Source: CANHBY01 sp031376995 (GTDB lineage: Bacteria; Pseudomonadota; Gammaproteobacteria; Burkholderiales; Burkholderiaceae_C). Taken from it: a stretch of 22,508 bases of DNA. The translations under genes and the position numbers were made by a program. The stretch is taken from contig JANMEO010000023.1 in assembly GCA_031376995.1 (NCBI GenBank), forward strand, positions 1 through 22,508, given 5' to 3'. This document shows positions 7,559 through 15,341 of this stretch, in pieces. Under the pieces are notes generated by a model. The model did not search any database and was not told the DNA's origin. It was given only the letters and a program-made list of their open reading frames with translations. The first letter of the stretch is position 1; every line of letters starts with the position of its first letter.

Positions 7559-7797
7559 GGCTGACACTTACTTGCGCAACTTGCTGATTCATGGCGCTCG
7601 TGCATTGATTTATGCCGCGCAGCGACAGAAAGACACAGTCGAGGGCTGGTTAAGTCGGCTGCTCGAGCAGGCGAAATAAAAATGTGGCAGCGGTTACTCT
7701 GGCCAACAAAAATGCTCGGATAATCTGGGCGCTCTTGGCCTGTGGCAGAGAATTCAGCGCTGATTACAAGCGACCTGCCAAGGCCGCGGCCGCGTAA
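7559..7797 (+). pseudogene. C-terminal fragment of an IS110-family transposase, frameshifted
   Basis: The reading frame gives ADTYLRNLLIHGARALIYAA and then WLSRLLEQAK before TAA at 7677. Shifting the frame by one base at the A-run near 7674-7682 continues with NVAAVTLANKNARIIWALL, then REFSADY and a stop at 7795-7797. DTYLRxLLIHGARA and ALANKNARIxWALL are the hallmark C-terminal (transposase_20) motifs of IS110/IS1111 DEDD transposases. The N-terminal DEDD catalytic domain is absent and the start is fused to the repeat, so it is a dead fragment. Confidence 0.85.
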
Positions 7798-8116
7798 TTA
7801 GAGCGGCAGTCGGAATTCATTACAACGAACAGGAGAGATTCAATCCACCGATTGCGCAGGCAATCAAAAAATGATGTCAAAACAGGTAAGACCGTGATTG
7901 GCAAAATCCGAGCAAGGCGCAGCACTTCGAGTGCATGTTTGCGATAGATGAGCCAATCAGCAAATCCCATAGGGGACAGTGGCCAAAGGCCACATCAAAG
8001 TCCGAATATACGGGCGTAACTCTTTCCTTCGAGTCTTCATGAATTGAGAGCTTGGCATACCGGGAGCGTCCATGTACGCCTAGCATCTCATCCCGTTAAT
8101 CTCTTTGACGACACAG
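7559..8116 (+). mobile_element. Decayed IS110/IS1111-type insertion-sequence remnant
   Basis: This 558-bp block separates the two parts of one palindromic repeat. Its first 240 bp encode the broken C-terminal end of an IS110-family transposase. The remaining ~320 bp have no gene; a stretch around 7830-8010 (AGGAGAGATTCAATCCACCG to GTCCGAATATACGGGCG) resembles, from memory, the non-coding right-hand region of IS1111-group elements, where a guide (seek) RNA is encoded. The left end and most of the transposase gene are gone, so it cannot be autonomous. The whole 7389-8149 gap is accounted for by this remnant plus the repeat. Confidence 0.7.
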
Positions 8117-8144
8117 GGCAGCATCTTCAGTTCCGAAGGGTATA
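8117..8144. repeat. Right outer arm of the split palindromic repeat
   Basis: CAGCATCTTCAGTTCCGAAG followed by GGTATA is the standard right terminus. It completes the copy begun at 7421 and ends only five bases before the stop codon of the CBS-domain gene. Confidence 0.88.
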
Positions 8145-8149
8145 GAGCC

Positions 8150-8578
8150 TTAGCTGTGAATGTAGTGTTGTAGCTGATCGATCGTCATTTCGTGGTCTGA
8201 GATGATGTCATCCATCAAATCAAGGATGGAAAGCATCCCCACCACCGTATTACCACTCACAACCGGCAAATGTCGGATTTTTTTCTGACTCATGAGGGTC
8301 ATGCACTCGCGCGTAGGCGTCCCTGGAGTCACCACCATGACATCACGCGTCATGATGTCTTCGACCCTGACCTCTTTAGAAGATCGGCCCTGCAAAGCAA
8401 CCTTTCGGGTGTAGTCGCGCTCAGAAAATACACCTACTAATTGAGAGTCACTCATCACGAGCAAAGCCCCAACGTTGTATTGGGACAACAAACGCAGAGC
8501 ATCAAAGACACTGTCCGAGGGCTTGACGCGCCACAATCCAGAATCACGCCTTTTAAGAATTTCGAGCACTGGTTTCAT
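8150..8578 (-). CDS. CBS-domain-pair protein
   Basis: A 142-aa stand-alone Bateman module: CBS1 at about residues 10-62 (VFDALRLLSQYNVGALLV, VGVFSERDYTRKV) and CBS2 at about 75-130 (VEDIMTRDVMVVTPGTPTRE, KKIRHLPVVSGNTVVGMLSI). SERDY and SILDL-D are the positions that usually contact adenosyl ligands. Proteins of this type bind AMP, ATP, NADH or SAM-like ligands and are often general stress or energy sensors; the ligand cannot be read from sequence. Start ATG at 8578. The right end of a palindromic repeat abuts the stop codon. The 166 bp upstream, between it and apbE, are A+T-rich and could hold its promoter. Confidence 0.9.
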   Translation of the reverse strand: MKPVLEILKRRDSGLWRVKPSDSVFDALRLLSQYNVGALLVMSDSQLVGVFSERDYTRKVALQGRSSKEVRVEDIMTRDVMVVTPGTPTRECMTLMSQKKIRHLPVVSGNTVVGMLSILDLMDDIISDHEMTIDQLQHYIHS

Positions 8579-8744
8579 GAGAGCCTCATATTAAATTTTA
8601 TAGGTTAGCTACTTATGCTCTGGCCTTATCAAGCTCCATCAATGAGCAGGCATGGGTCAGACGTGTTTGACAAATTTTTATCACACAACAGCGCATGGGC
8701 ACACACCAAAAAGGGTGCGCCACCGCCTCAACGACCAACAAGCT

Positions 8745-9647
8745 CTACGGCATTGGATGATGATCTAAATGGCCCTGTGGATCTACCAGCAAATACTCTA
8801 CCCCTTGATTTTGCAAGAACGGCAGAGCGGCTTCACCTTGTAGCATGGCCATCGTCGTGATTGCCCCAGCGGCCAAACAGGCTGGTGCCACCACGCTGAC
8901 TGACTGCCAATGTCGTACGGGCCATCCTGTACGAGGATCAAGAATATGGCAATAGCGCTTTCCATGATGGATAAAATAACGCTCATAGTCTCCACTGGTC
9001 GCCAGCCCTCCGGCGCGCAATGGCACGCTGGCGATGGTTTTCCCAGGCTGGCGTGGGTGTTGAATCCCGAGCCACCAGGGAGAACCATCTAGCCGCGGTC
9101 CAATCACCCGAATATCCCCCCCCAAGTTGACCAGTCCATGCTGAACACCCCGCTGCTGCAAGAGAGTGGCCGCACGGTCGGCAGCGTACTCTTTGCCAAA
9201 GCCCCCAAAATCAAGCTCCATCCCTGCGCTCGGAAGGCGGATCTGATCGTCCGAGCGCATCACCCGTGACCAGCCCACAAGGGGCAAAAATGCGCTCAAT
9301 TGCTTGGGTGTTGGAGGCCTGCCAGACTTGAAATTCCAAGCCCGTCGCAAGATGCCGGACGTGATGTCAAACAGGCCATTACTGAAGTGATACAACTGGT
9401 CGGCAAAGCCCAGGAGATGCGCTGTTTCGTCATCCACACTGACGGGCTCAGTCTGCCCTGCACTGGCATTGATGAGAGAAATCACACTATTTGGCTGGTA
9501 ACGTGAGTATTTCGCCTCTATGCGCTGCACTTCGACAATGGCTTCTTGGGCCAGCGCTCGCGCCTGAACCTCTGGCCAGCCTTCGATATGCAGCTCACAA
9601 GGAGACGCCATCGCCTGAAAGTGAAACTCAAAGTCAGTGGCCGTCAT
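8745..9647 (-). CDS. apbE: FAD:protein FMN transferase (ApbE family)
   Basis: ApbE enzymes attach FMN to Thr/Ser residues of flavoproteins such as NqrB/NqrC and RnfG, or of related reductases. The 300-aa protein shows the family signature MELDFGGFGKEYAADRA (residues 143-159), GLVNLGGDIRV (171-181), ATSGDYERYF (216-225) and YCHILDPRTGWPV (232-244). The Mg-binding motif near the C-terminus, usually A-D-A-L-A/S-T, reads AAGAITT here (259-265), so the Asp is Gly; I believe this occurs in a proteobacterial subgroup, but it is worth noting. No signal peptide or lipobox is visible, so the protein is probably cytoplasmic. Start ATG at 9647 is chosen over TTG at 9650. No obvious flavoprotein substrate is encoded in the window. 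Confidence 0.9.
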   Translation of the reverse strand: MTATDFEFHFQAMASPCELHIEGWPEVQARALAQEAIVEVQRIEAKYSRYQPNSVISLINASAGQTEPVSVDDETAHLLGFADQLYHFSNGLFDITSGILRRAWNFKSGRPPTPKQLSAFLPLVGWSRVMRSDDQIRLPSAGMELDFGGFGKEYAADRAATLLQQRGVQHGLVNLGGDIRVIGPRLDGSPWWLGIQHPRQPGKTIASVPLRAGGLATSGDYERYFIHHGKRYCHILDPRTGWPVRHWQSVSVVAPACLAAGAITTMAMLQGEAALPFLQNQGVEYLLVDPQGHLDHHPMP

Positions 9648-9680
9648 CAAAACCCATGAATCCCAAAATCACCAACAAGT

Positions 9681-9766
9681 TATACACCCCTCGGAACTGA
9701 AGATGGGTATACGCATTCAACCTGGAAGGGAGTTGCGCGGCCCGCTCAAACCCACTCAAGCTGAGC
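9681..9766 (+). repeat. Row of half-arms: type A, type B and a decayed third
   Basis: TATACACCCCTCGGAACTGA then AGATG (9681-9705) is a type A outer arm. It is followed at once by TATACGCATTCAACCTGGAA (about 9708-9727), a type B arm in the same orientation. CCCACTCAAGCTGAGC (9751-9766) resembles the type B arm at 4302. No matching inverted arms are seen before the PA14 gene. The piece lies in the divergent gap between apbE and the PA14 gene. Confidence 0.65.
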
Positions 9767-9914
9767 TAAGCAAAACAAAAGAAATCATGATTTTCAACAC
9801 TTGAGATTTAAACTGGTCGACGTTACATGTCATCAATCATGGACAACAGTTTGTCACGATGATGGGAGTCAGGCAATTGAGGGGCCCACCTCGAGGGCTC
9901 ATTGAGGATTGAGC

Positions 9915-10514
9915 GTGACGAAAACAATGCCTCGAAGGGGGTTTTTACTGTCTTTGGCGGGTTTACCAAGCATTGCGGCCATCCTGCGCGCAGATTCAAT
10001 ACTTTCGTCTCGGTGGCAGACAAGCGAAGTGTTGCTGCCCGGCGAGTTGAAGTATGCCAAGCAGCGCGCCGACCTTTGTGGCGCGGGCAATGCGGTGGGC
10101 GGCGGCTTGCGGGGCGAGTATTTTTCAGCGCCGGGATTGGTGGGAGCCGTGTTGTTGAGTCGGATAGACCGCAGCATCGATTTTGATGCTGGCTTAGAGC
10201 TGCCCGCTGAACATGCTGGACACGTACGGTCCGTGCGCTGGACAGGTTGGATAAAACCGCCAGTGGCAGGCCACTTTCAATTTCATGCCGACGCACCAAA
10301 CCTGCGCGTGAAGGTCACCCAAGATTGGGTTGCCGGTGAAGGCGCACTGAATGAGGCCACCACGGCCATGGCCTTGGGGCGGTTTTACCCCATCACGGTA
10401 GAGTTATCCTCCATCAACCCTTCGTATCAAGGCCGCTGGCGCCTTGAATGGACAGCCCCCCACGGGATGCGGTTCGTGATTCCGACAGCATTGTTATTTG
10501 GGCCTACCAACTGA
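9915..10514 (+). CDS. PA14-domain protein, putative exported
   Basis: About 199 aa. The N-terminus MPRRGFLLSLAGLPSIAAIL has a twin-arginine followed by a hydrophobic stretch, suggesting Tat (or Sec) export. Residues about 60-199 fit a PA14 fold: GGGLRGEYFSAPGLVGAVLL, RIDRSIDFD, VRWTGWIKPPVAGHFQFHAD, FYPITVELSS and a closing RWRLEWTAP. PA14 domains are carbohydrate- or ligand-binding beta-barrels usually attached to enzymes or adhesins; here the domain stands alone. GTG at 9915 is chosen because GAGG lies 7 bases upstream; TTG at 9909 and ATG at 9927 are alternatives. It is not obviously in an operon. The last codons (CCAACTGAAG region) slightly resemble a repeat arm. Confidence 0.75.
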   Translation: MTKTMPRRGFLLSLAGLPSIAAILRADSILSSRWQTSEVLLPGELKYAKQRADLCGAGNAVGGGLRGEYFSAPGLVGAVLLSRIDRSIDFDAGLELPAEHAGHVRSVRWTGWIKPPVAGHFQFHADAPNLRVKVTQDWVAGEGALNEATTAMALGRFYPITVELSSINPSYQGRWRLEWTAPHGMRFVIPTALLFGPTN

Positions 10515-10612
10515 AGCGCATTCACCTGAGTATGCCGGCAACCCATGGCGCAAGCGCCTCAGAGGCAGCCGCCACTTGGCATGATGTGCGGAGAGTGCTA
10601 CATTTTTATGTT

Positions 10613-10777
10613 TTACACCCATTCAACCTGAAGATTCTGTGGTGACAAAGGGAGTGACTGGATGAGATGCAGGGTGCAAATCTTCGCCGTACAAAAAGGT
10701 ATCGCGAGGCGTTTACAAAGCCGCAGCTCGCCCTTCACTCCCTTTAACGTCACAACATCTTCACTTCTGATGGGTCA
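10613..10777. repeat. Full-length palindromic repeat, divergent hybrid copy
   Basis: The left arm is type B (ACACCCATTCAACCTGAAG) and the right arm is type A-like (CATCTTCACTTCTGATGGGT). The middle arms AAAGGGAGTGA and its inverted TCACTCCCTTTA pair perfectly but differ from the TTGGGCAATGA of other copies. The centre ends in AAAGGTATCGCGAGGCG as elsewhere. It fills most of the 394-bp gap 10515-10908; the bases before it (10518-10540, CATTCACCTGAGTATGCCGG) may be another decayed arm. Confidence 0.85.
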
Positions 10778-10874
10778 ATGTGGTCCTTCCCGTCCCCTTT
10801 GTTGACTTGCAAAGGCGGGTCGCAATCCGCCAATCGGTGAAGCCGTGTCGCGGAAGGTTGATTAACCCATCAGA

Positions 10875-10891
10875 GTGCTGGAAACCGGCAC
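10875..10891 (+). other. Hairpin next to the sucA ribosome site
   Basis: GTGCTGG-AAA-CCGGCAC forms a 7-bp stem (one G-U in RNA) with a 3-base loop. It ends directly before AGAGGTGA, the likely Shine-Dalgarno sequence of sucA. It could protect the mRNA 5' end or tune translation. No clear promoter was found in 10778-10874. Confidence 0.4.
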
Positions 10892-10908
10892 CAGAGGTGA
10901 GCGAATAA

Positions 10909-13767
10909 ATGATTGAACAATACCGATCAAACTCCTATTTGTTTGGTGGCAATGCCCCCTACATTGAAGAGATGTACGAGGCCTACCTCGACAACCCCGG
11001 TGCCGTATCGGATCACTGGCGAACGTATTTTGATGCCTTGCAGCATGTGCCTGCAGTCGATGGCTCTAGCAGCCCTGATGTAGCCCATGCTCCGGTGGTT
11101 GAGTCGTTTGCTCAAAGGGCCAAGGCCAATGCCTTTGGCAACCAAGTTGGCATCGCCGATTTGTCAGTGGCGCGCAAGCAGGTCCATGTCCAATCATTGA
11201 TTGCAGCCTATCGATCCTTGGGCTCACGCTGGGCTGATCTCGACCCGCTTAAGCGCCAAGAACGGCACAAAATTCCCGAGTTAGAGCCTGCGTTCTATGA
11301 CCTGACAGAGTCCGACATGGACATCTTGTTCAGCGCCACAAACACCTACTTCACAACCGCAGAGCACATGACCCTGCGCGAGATTGTTCAGGCCCTGCGC
11401 GAGACCTATTGCTCATCCATCGGCGCTGAATACATGTACATCACCGAGCCTGCTGAAAAGCGCTGGTGGCAGCAACGTTTAGAAAGCACACGCGCCAAAG
11501 GCCAATTTTCAGATGCTCAAAAAAAGCACATTCTTAACCGCTTAACAGCCGGCGAGGGCCTAGAACGTTATCTCCACACCAAATATGTCGGCCAGAAACG
11601 CTTTTCACTTGAAGGCAGCGAAAGCTTTATCGCCTCACTTGACGAACTGGTGCAGCGAGCGGGCACGAATGGCGTTCAAGAGATTGTGATCGGCATGGCC
11701 CACCGAGGGCGACTGAATGTGCTGGTCAACACTTTGGGCAAAGCGCCGAAAGATTTGTTTTCTGAGTTTGACCATACAGCGCCTGAAAATTTACCTTCTG
11801 GTGACGTCAAATATCACCAGGGATTCTCGAGTGACGTGACGACCCCTGGCGGCCCAGTGCATTTGAGCCTGGCCTTCAACCCTTCTCACCTTGAGATTGT
11901 GAACCCTGTCGTTGAAGGGTCTGTGAAGGCCCGACTAGACCGACGCGGCGACAAGACCGGGCGATCCGTGTTGCCCATTTTGGTTCATGGCGATGCGGCA
12001 TTCGCTGGTCAAGGTGTGGTGATGGAGACCCTGGCACTGGCCCAAACCCGAGGCTACTTTACGGGCGGCACGGTGCACGTGGTGATCAACAACCAAATCG
12101 GCTTTACCACCAGCGATCCGCGAGACAGCCGCTCAACACTGTATTGCTCCGATGTCGTCAAAATGATCGAAGCACCGGTGCTGCATGTGAATGGAGACGA
12201 CCCCGAAGCTGTTGTTTTTGCAACACAGCTAGCACTCGAGTACCGTCAAGAATTTAGCAAAGATGTTGTTGTTGATATTGTTTGTTTTCGCAAACTGGGT
12301 CACAACGAACAAGACACGCCGGCACTGACCCAGCCCTTGATGTACAAAAGAATTAATCAACACCCAGGCACACGCAAGTTGTACGCAGACAAGCTGGTGG
12401 CACAAAAGGTGGTGACCGAAGAAACCCCTGACACGATGGTGGCAGAGTACCGGGCAGCGATGGATGCCGGCAAGCACACCATTGACCCCGTGCTCACCAA
12501 TTTCAAAAGCAAATACGCCATCGATTGGTCTCCCTTCTTAGGCAAAAAATGGACGGATGCAGCCGACACGGCACTGCCTTTGGCCGAGATCAAAAGATTG
12601 GCTGAGCGACTCACGACAGTACCGCCTGACTTCAAGCCCCACAACCTGGCCGCCAAAGTCCTGGTAGACCGCGCGGCGATGGGTCGAGGTGAGACCAACT
12701 TTGACTGGGGGATGGGTGAGCACATGGCGTTTGCGTCATTGGTCGCCAGCGGTTATGCCGTGCGCCTATCAGGAGAAGACTGCGGTCGAGGAACCTTCAC
12801 CCACCGCCATGCGGTCTTGCACGATCAAGCTCGCGAACGCTGGGACGAGGGCACCTATACCCCGCTAGAGCATGTAGCTGAGGGCCAGGCCCCGTTTGTG
12901 GTCATTGACTCGCTGCTGTCAGAAGAGGCCGTGCTGGGTTTTGAGTATGGCTATGCAGCGGCTGAGCCCAATACGCTGGTCATTTGGGAAGCGCAGTTTG
13001 GTGACTTTGTCAACGGAGCGCAGGTTGTGATTGATCAGTTCATTGCGTCCGGTGAAGTCAAATGGGGCCGCGCCAACGGCCTGACTTTGATGCTGCCTCA
13101 CGGCTATGAAGGGCAAGGTCCCGAGCACAGCTCAGCAAGGCTAGAGCGTTTCATGCAACTGGCCGCTGACAACAACATGCAGATCGTGCAGCCCACCACA
13201 GCCAGTCAAATTTTTCATGTGCTGCGCCGCCAAATGGTGCGCATGTTCCGCAAGCCCTTGGTGCTCTTAACGCCCAAATCTTTGCTGCGCGCAAAAGATG
13301 CAACTTCGCCGCTGCTGGAATTCACCCGCGGTGAGTTCAAAACCGTGATCCCTGAGACCAACGCAGATATCAACGCTGAAAAAGTCAGCCGCATTATTGT
13401 GTGCTCGGGCAAGGTCTACTACGACCTCATCAAAACACGTGCTGAAACAAAGTCCAGCGATGTGGCAATTTTGCGAGTCGAGCAGCTCTATCCCTTTCCC
13501 CACAAAGCCTTCGCCAACGAGATTAAAAAGTACCCGAAAGCCACTGAGCTGGTGTGGTGTCAAGACGAACCTCAAAACCAAGGAGCCTGGTTTTTTGTGC
13601 AGCACTATGTGCATGAAAACATGCTTGAGGGACAAAAGCTTGGGTATGCTGGTCGCTCGGCCTCAGCGTCACCGGCCGTAGGCTACTCGCACCTGCATCA
13701 AGAACAACAAAAGGCACTGCTTGAGCAAGCCTTTGGCAAGCTCAAAGGTTTTGTGTTGAACAAATAA
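10909..13767 (+). CDS. sucA: 2-oxoglutarate dehydrogenase E1 component
   Basis: SucA is the thiamine-diphosphate decarboxylase of the 2-oxoglutarate dehydrogenase complex in the TCA cycle. The 952-aa length is standard. The N-terminus SNSYLFGGNAPYIEEMYEAY with the E2-binding region is typical. EIVIGMAHRGRLNVLVNTLG (around residue 260) and ILVHGDAAFAGQGVVMETLA (around 360) belong to the first ThDP half; GHNEQDTPALTQP follows. GRGTFTHRHAVLHDQ, then ANGLTLMLPHGYEGQGPEHS and SSARLERFMQL lie in the second half, and the C-terminal VWCQDEPQNQGAW is the E1o signature. ATG at 10909 has AGAGGTGA about 10 bases upstream. It heads a sucA-odhB-lpd gene set encoding all three enzymes of the complex; gltA is not in the window. 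Confidence 0.98.
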   Translation: MIEQYRSNSYLFGGNAPYIEEMYEAYLDNPGAVSDHWRTYFDALQHVPAVDGSSSPDVAHAPVVESFAQRAKANAFGNQVGIADLSVARKQVHVQSLIAAYRSLGSRWADLDPLKRQERHKIPELEPAFYDLTESDMDILFSATNTYFTTAEHMTLREIVQALRETYCSSIGAEYMYITEPAEKRWWQQRLESTRAKGQFSDAQKKHILNRLTAGEGLERYLHTKYVGQKRFSLEGSESFIASLDELVQRAGTNGVQEIVIGMAHRGRLNVLVNTLGKAPKDLFSEFDHTAPENLPSGDVKYHQGFSSDVTTPGGPVHLSLAFNPSHLEIVNPVVEGSVKARLDRRGDKTGRSVLPILVHGDAAFAGQGVVMETLALAQTRGYFTGGTVHVVINNQIGFTTSDPRDSRSTLYCSDVVKMIEAPVLHVNGDDPEAVVFATQLALEYRQEFSKDVVVDIVCFRKLGHNEQDTPALTQPLMYKRINQHPGTRKLYADKLVAQKVVTEETPDTMVAEYRAAMDAGKHTIDPVLTNFKSKYAIDWSPFLGKKWTDAADTALPLAEIKRLAERLTTVPPDFKPHNLAAKVLVDRAAMGRGETNFDWGMGEHMAFASLVASGYAVRLSGEDCGRGTFTHRHAVLHDQARERWDEGTYTPLEHVAEGQAPFVVIDSLLSEEAVLGFEYGYAAAEPNTLVIWEAQFGDFVNGAQVVIDQFIASGEVKWGRANGLTLMLPHGYEGQGPEHSSARLERFMQLAADNNMQIVQPTTASQIFHVLRRQMVRMFRKPLVLLTPKSLLRAKDATSPLLEFTRGEFKTVIPETNADINAEKVSRIIVCSGKVYYDLIKTRAETKSSDVAILRVEQLYPFPHKAFANEIKKYPKATELVWCQDEPQNQGAWFFVQHYVHENMLEGQKLGYAGRSASASPAVGYSHLHQEQQKALLEQAFGKLKGFVLNK

Positions 13768-13773
13768 ACTCAA

Positions 13774-13842
13774 GGACCCGGCAGCTTGCTGGCTGGTCCG
13801 CACACTAGCCCCCCTTTTCAGGCCAAGCAAAATTATGGCCTG
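13774..13842 (+). other. Two hairpins between sucA and odhB
   Basis: The first, 13774-13799, pairs GGACCCGGCAGC with GCTGGCTGGTCC around TT (10 of 12 positions pair). The second pairs CAGGCCA (13819-13825) with TGGCCTG (13836-13842) around a 10-base loop, followed by TTATTC. Neither has a strong T-run, so partial termination, RNA processing or mRNA-end protection are all possible within a co-transcribed region. Confidence 0.5.
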
Positions 13843-13864
13843 TTATTCAATCCGAAAGAATCAA

Positions 13865-15103
13865 ATGGCCATCGTTGATGTCAAAGTGCCTCAATTGTCA
13901 GAGTCCGTCGAAGAAGCCACCATCCTGACGTGGAAAAAAAAACCCGGCGAAGCCGTTGTCATTGATGAAATTTTGGTTGAAATCGAAACCGATAAAGTCG
14001 TTCTAGAAGTACCAGCCCCTGTGACGGGCGTTATGTCGCAGATTGTCAAAAACGATGGGGCGTTGTGCGCAAGCGATGAAGTGATCGCCAAAATTGATTC
14101 CGAAGGCGTAGTCAAAACCAGCGGCACAGCGGCCTCAAGCGCACCCGCAGTGGCAGCAAATACCAACATTGCAGCCCCAGCGTCAGACAGCAAATCCGGG
14201 ATCCCCATGCCCGCTGCTGCCAAGCTGATGGCAGACAACAATTTGGCAGCGGGTTCTGTCACGGGCACAGGCAAAGATGGCCGGGTCACCAAGGGCGATG
14301 TACTGAGCGCTGTGGCGTCTAACGCCAAACCAGCAGCCCCCCTGGCCCCAACTGTCAAAGCAACACTACCTCCGGTAGCCGCACCAGCGCCCCATTTGGG
14401 AGCGCGACCTGAGCAGCGTGTGCCCATGAGCCGCCTGCGTGCACGCGTGGCAGAGCGCTTGCTACAGTCGCAAGCCACCAATGCCATCTTGACCACGTTC
14501 AACGAGGTCAACATGGCCCCGTTGATGGACATGCGCAAGCGCTTCCAAGAAAAATTCGAAAAAGAGCATGGCGTCAAGCTTGGCTTTATGAGCTTTTTTG
14601 TCAAAGCGGCGGTTGCAGCGCTGAAAAAATACCCTGTACTCAATGCCTCAGTCGATGGCAACGACATCCTCTACCACGGCTATTTCGATATCGGAATCGC
14701 AGTGGGTTCACCACGTGGATTGGTCGTGCCCATTTTGCGCGATGCCGATCAAATGAGCTTTGCCGATATCGAGAAAAAAATTGCCGAGTTTGGCCAAAAA
14801 GCAAAAGACGGCAAGCTTTCTCTTGAAGAGCTGACAGGTGGCACATTCTCAATTTCCAATGGTGGCGTATTTGGCTCCATGCTGTCCACGCCAATCATCA
14901 ACCCTCCTCAGTCGGCTATTCTTGGCGTGCACGCCACCAAAGAGCGTGCGGTTGTTGAAAATGGCCAAGTGGTTGTACGCCCCATCAACTACCTGGCAAT
15001 GTCCTACGACCACCGCATCATCGACGGCCGTGAAGCTGTTCTTGGCCTGGTCACAATGAAAGAAGCGCTAGAAGACCCATCGCGCCTGTTGTTCGATATT
15101 TAA
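13865..15103 (+). CDS. sucB: Dihydrolipoyllysine succinyltransferase, E2 of the 2-oxoglutarate dehydrogenase complex
   Basis: Also called odhB. E2 forms the core of the complex and transfers succinyl groups to CoA. One lipoyl domain (residues 1-78) carries the lipoyl-lysine Lys44 in EIETDKVVLEVPAP. A Pro/Ala-rich linker follows, then the E1/E3-binding domain at about 113-150 (GIPMPAAAKLMADNNL, GTGKDGRVTKGDVL). A second linker leads to the catalytic domain from about residue 185 (RVPMSRLRARVAERLL), ending in SYDHRIIDGREAV with catalytic His383 and Asp387. Length is 412 aa. I chose ATG at 13865 (MAIVDVKVPQLSES), not the open frame from 13835, because the former is the conserved N-terminus. The stop codon is followed after five bases by a palindromic repeat. 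Confidence 0.98.
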   Translation: MAIVDVKVPQLSESVEEATILTWKKKPGEAVVIDEILVEIETDKVVLEVPAPVTGVMSQIVKNDGALCASDEVIAKIDSEGVVKTSGTAASSAPAVAANTNIAAPASDSKSGIPMPAAAKLMADNNLAAGSVTGTGKDGRVTKGDVLSAVASNAKPAAPLAPTVKATLPPVAAPAPHLGARPEQRVPMSRLRARVAERLLQSQATNAILTTFNEVNMAPLMDMRKRFQEKFEKEHGVKLGFMSFFVKAAVAALKKYPVLNASVDGNDILYHGYFDIGIAVGSPRGLVVPILRDADQMSFADIEKKIAEFGQKAKDGKLSLEELTGGTFSISNGGVFGSMLSTPIINPPQSAILGVHATKERAVVENGQVVVRPINYLAMSYDHRIIDGREAVLGLVTMKEALEDPSRLLFDI

Positions 15104-15108
15104 GCAGC

Positions 15109-15272
15109 GATACCCGTCAGAACTGAAGATACGACGTTCCTAAGCCTTTTGGGCAATCAGTCTGCGGCGTTGCAAATACTCGCGATACCAAAGGTTATCG
15201 CGAGTATTTGCAACTTTCATCCTCACTGCCCAACGACCCATGAATACAGCATCTTTAGTTCCGACGGGTATA
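15109..15272. repeat. Full-length palindromic repeat between odhB and lpd
   Basis: Starts GATACCCGTCAGAACTGAAG and ends CTTTAGTTCCGACGGGTATA. The central hairpin is exceptional: GTTGCAAATACTCGCGATA pairs perfectly over 19 bp with TATCGCGAGTATTTGCAAC around a loop of about 8 bases. The outer position after CCC is G here, matched by C on the other arm. It fills most of the 238-bp gap between two genes normally co-transcribed. Confidence 0.93.
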
Positions 15273-15341
15273 TTTTACAAATCAGCCAGTCGACTCCTTG
15301 CCTCTTGATTGGCCTTCTGTCCCTTTTTAATTGATGTGACC

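Noticed and set aside
7559..7797. A functional small gene after amn
   Set aside because: The 89-codon frame is a repeat fused to a frameshifted IS110 transposase tail, not a complete protein.
10802..10832. TTGACT-based sigma-70 promoter and a GGCGG/CCGCC inverted pair before sucA
   Set aside because: No acceptable -10 box lies at the right distance and the 5-bp inverted pair is too short to support a claim.
15109..15272. Ordinary Rho-independent terminators as the explanation for the repeats
   Set aside because: The stems are long and multi-tiered, have no T-run at the end, and occur in divergent gaps and upstream of promoters as well as after genes.
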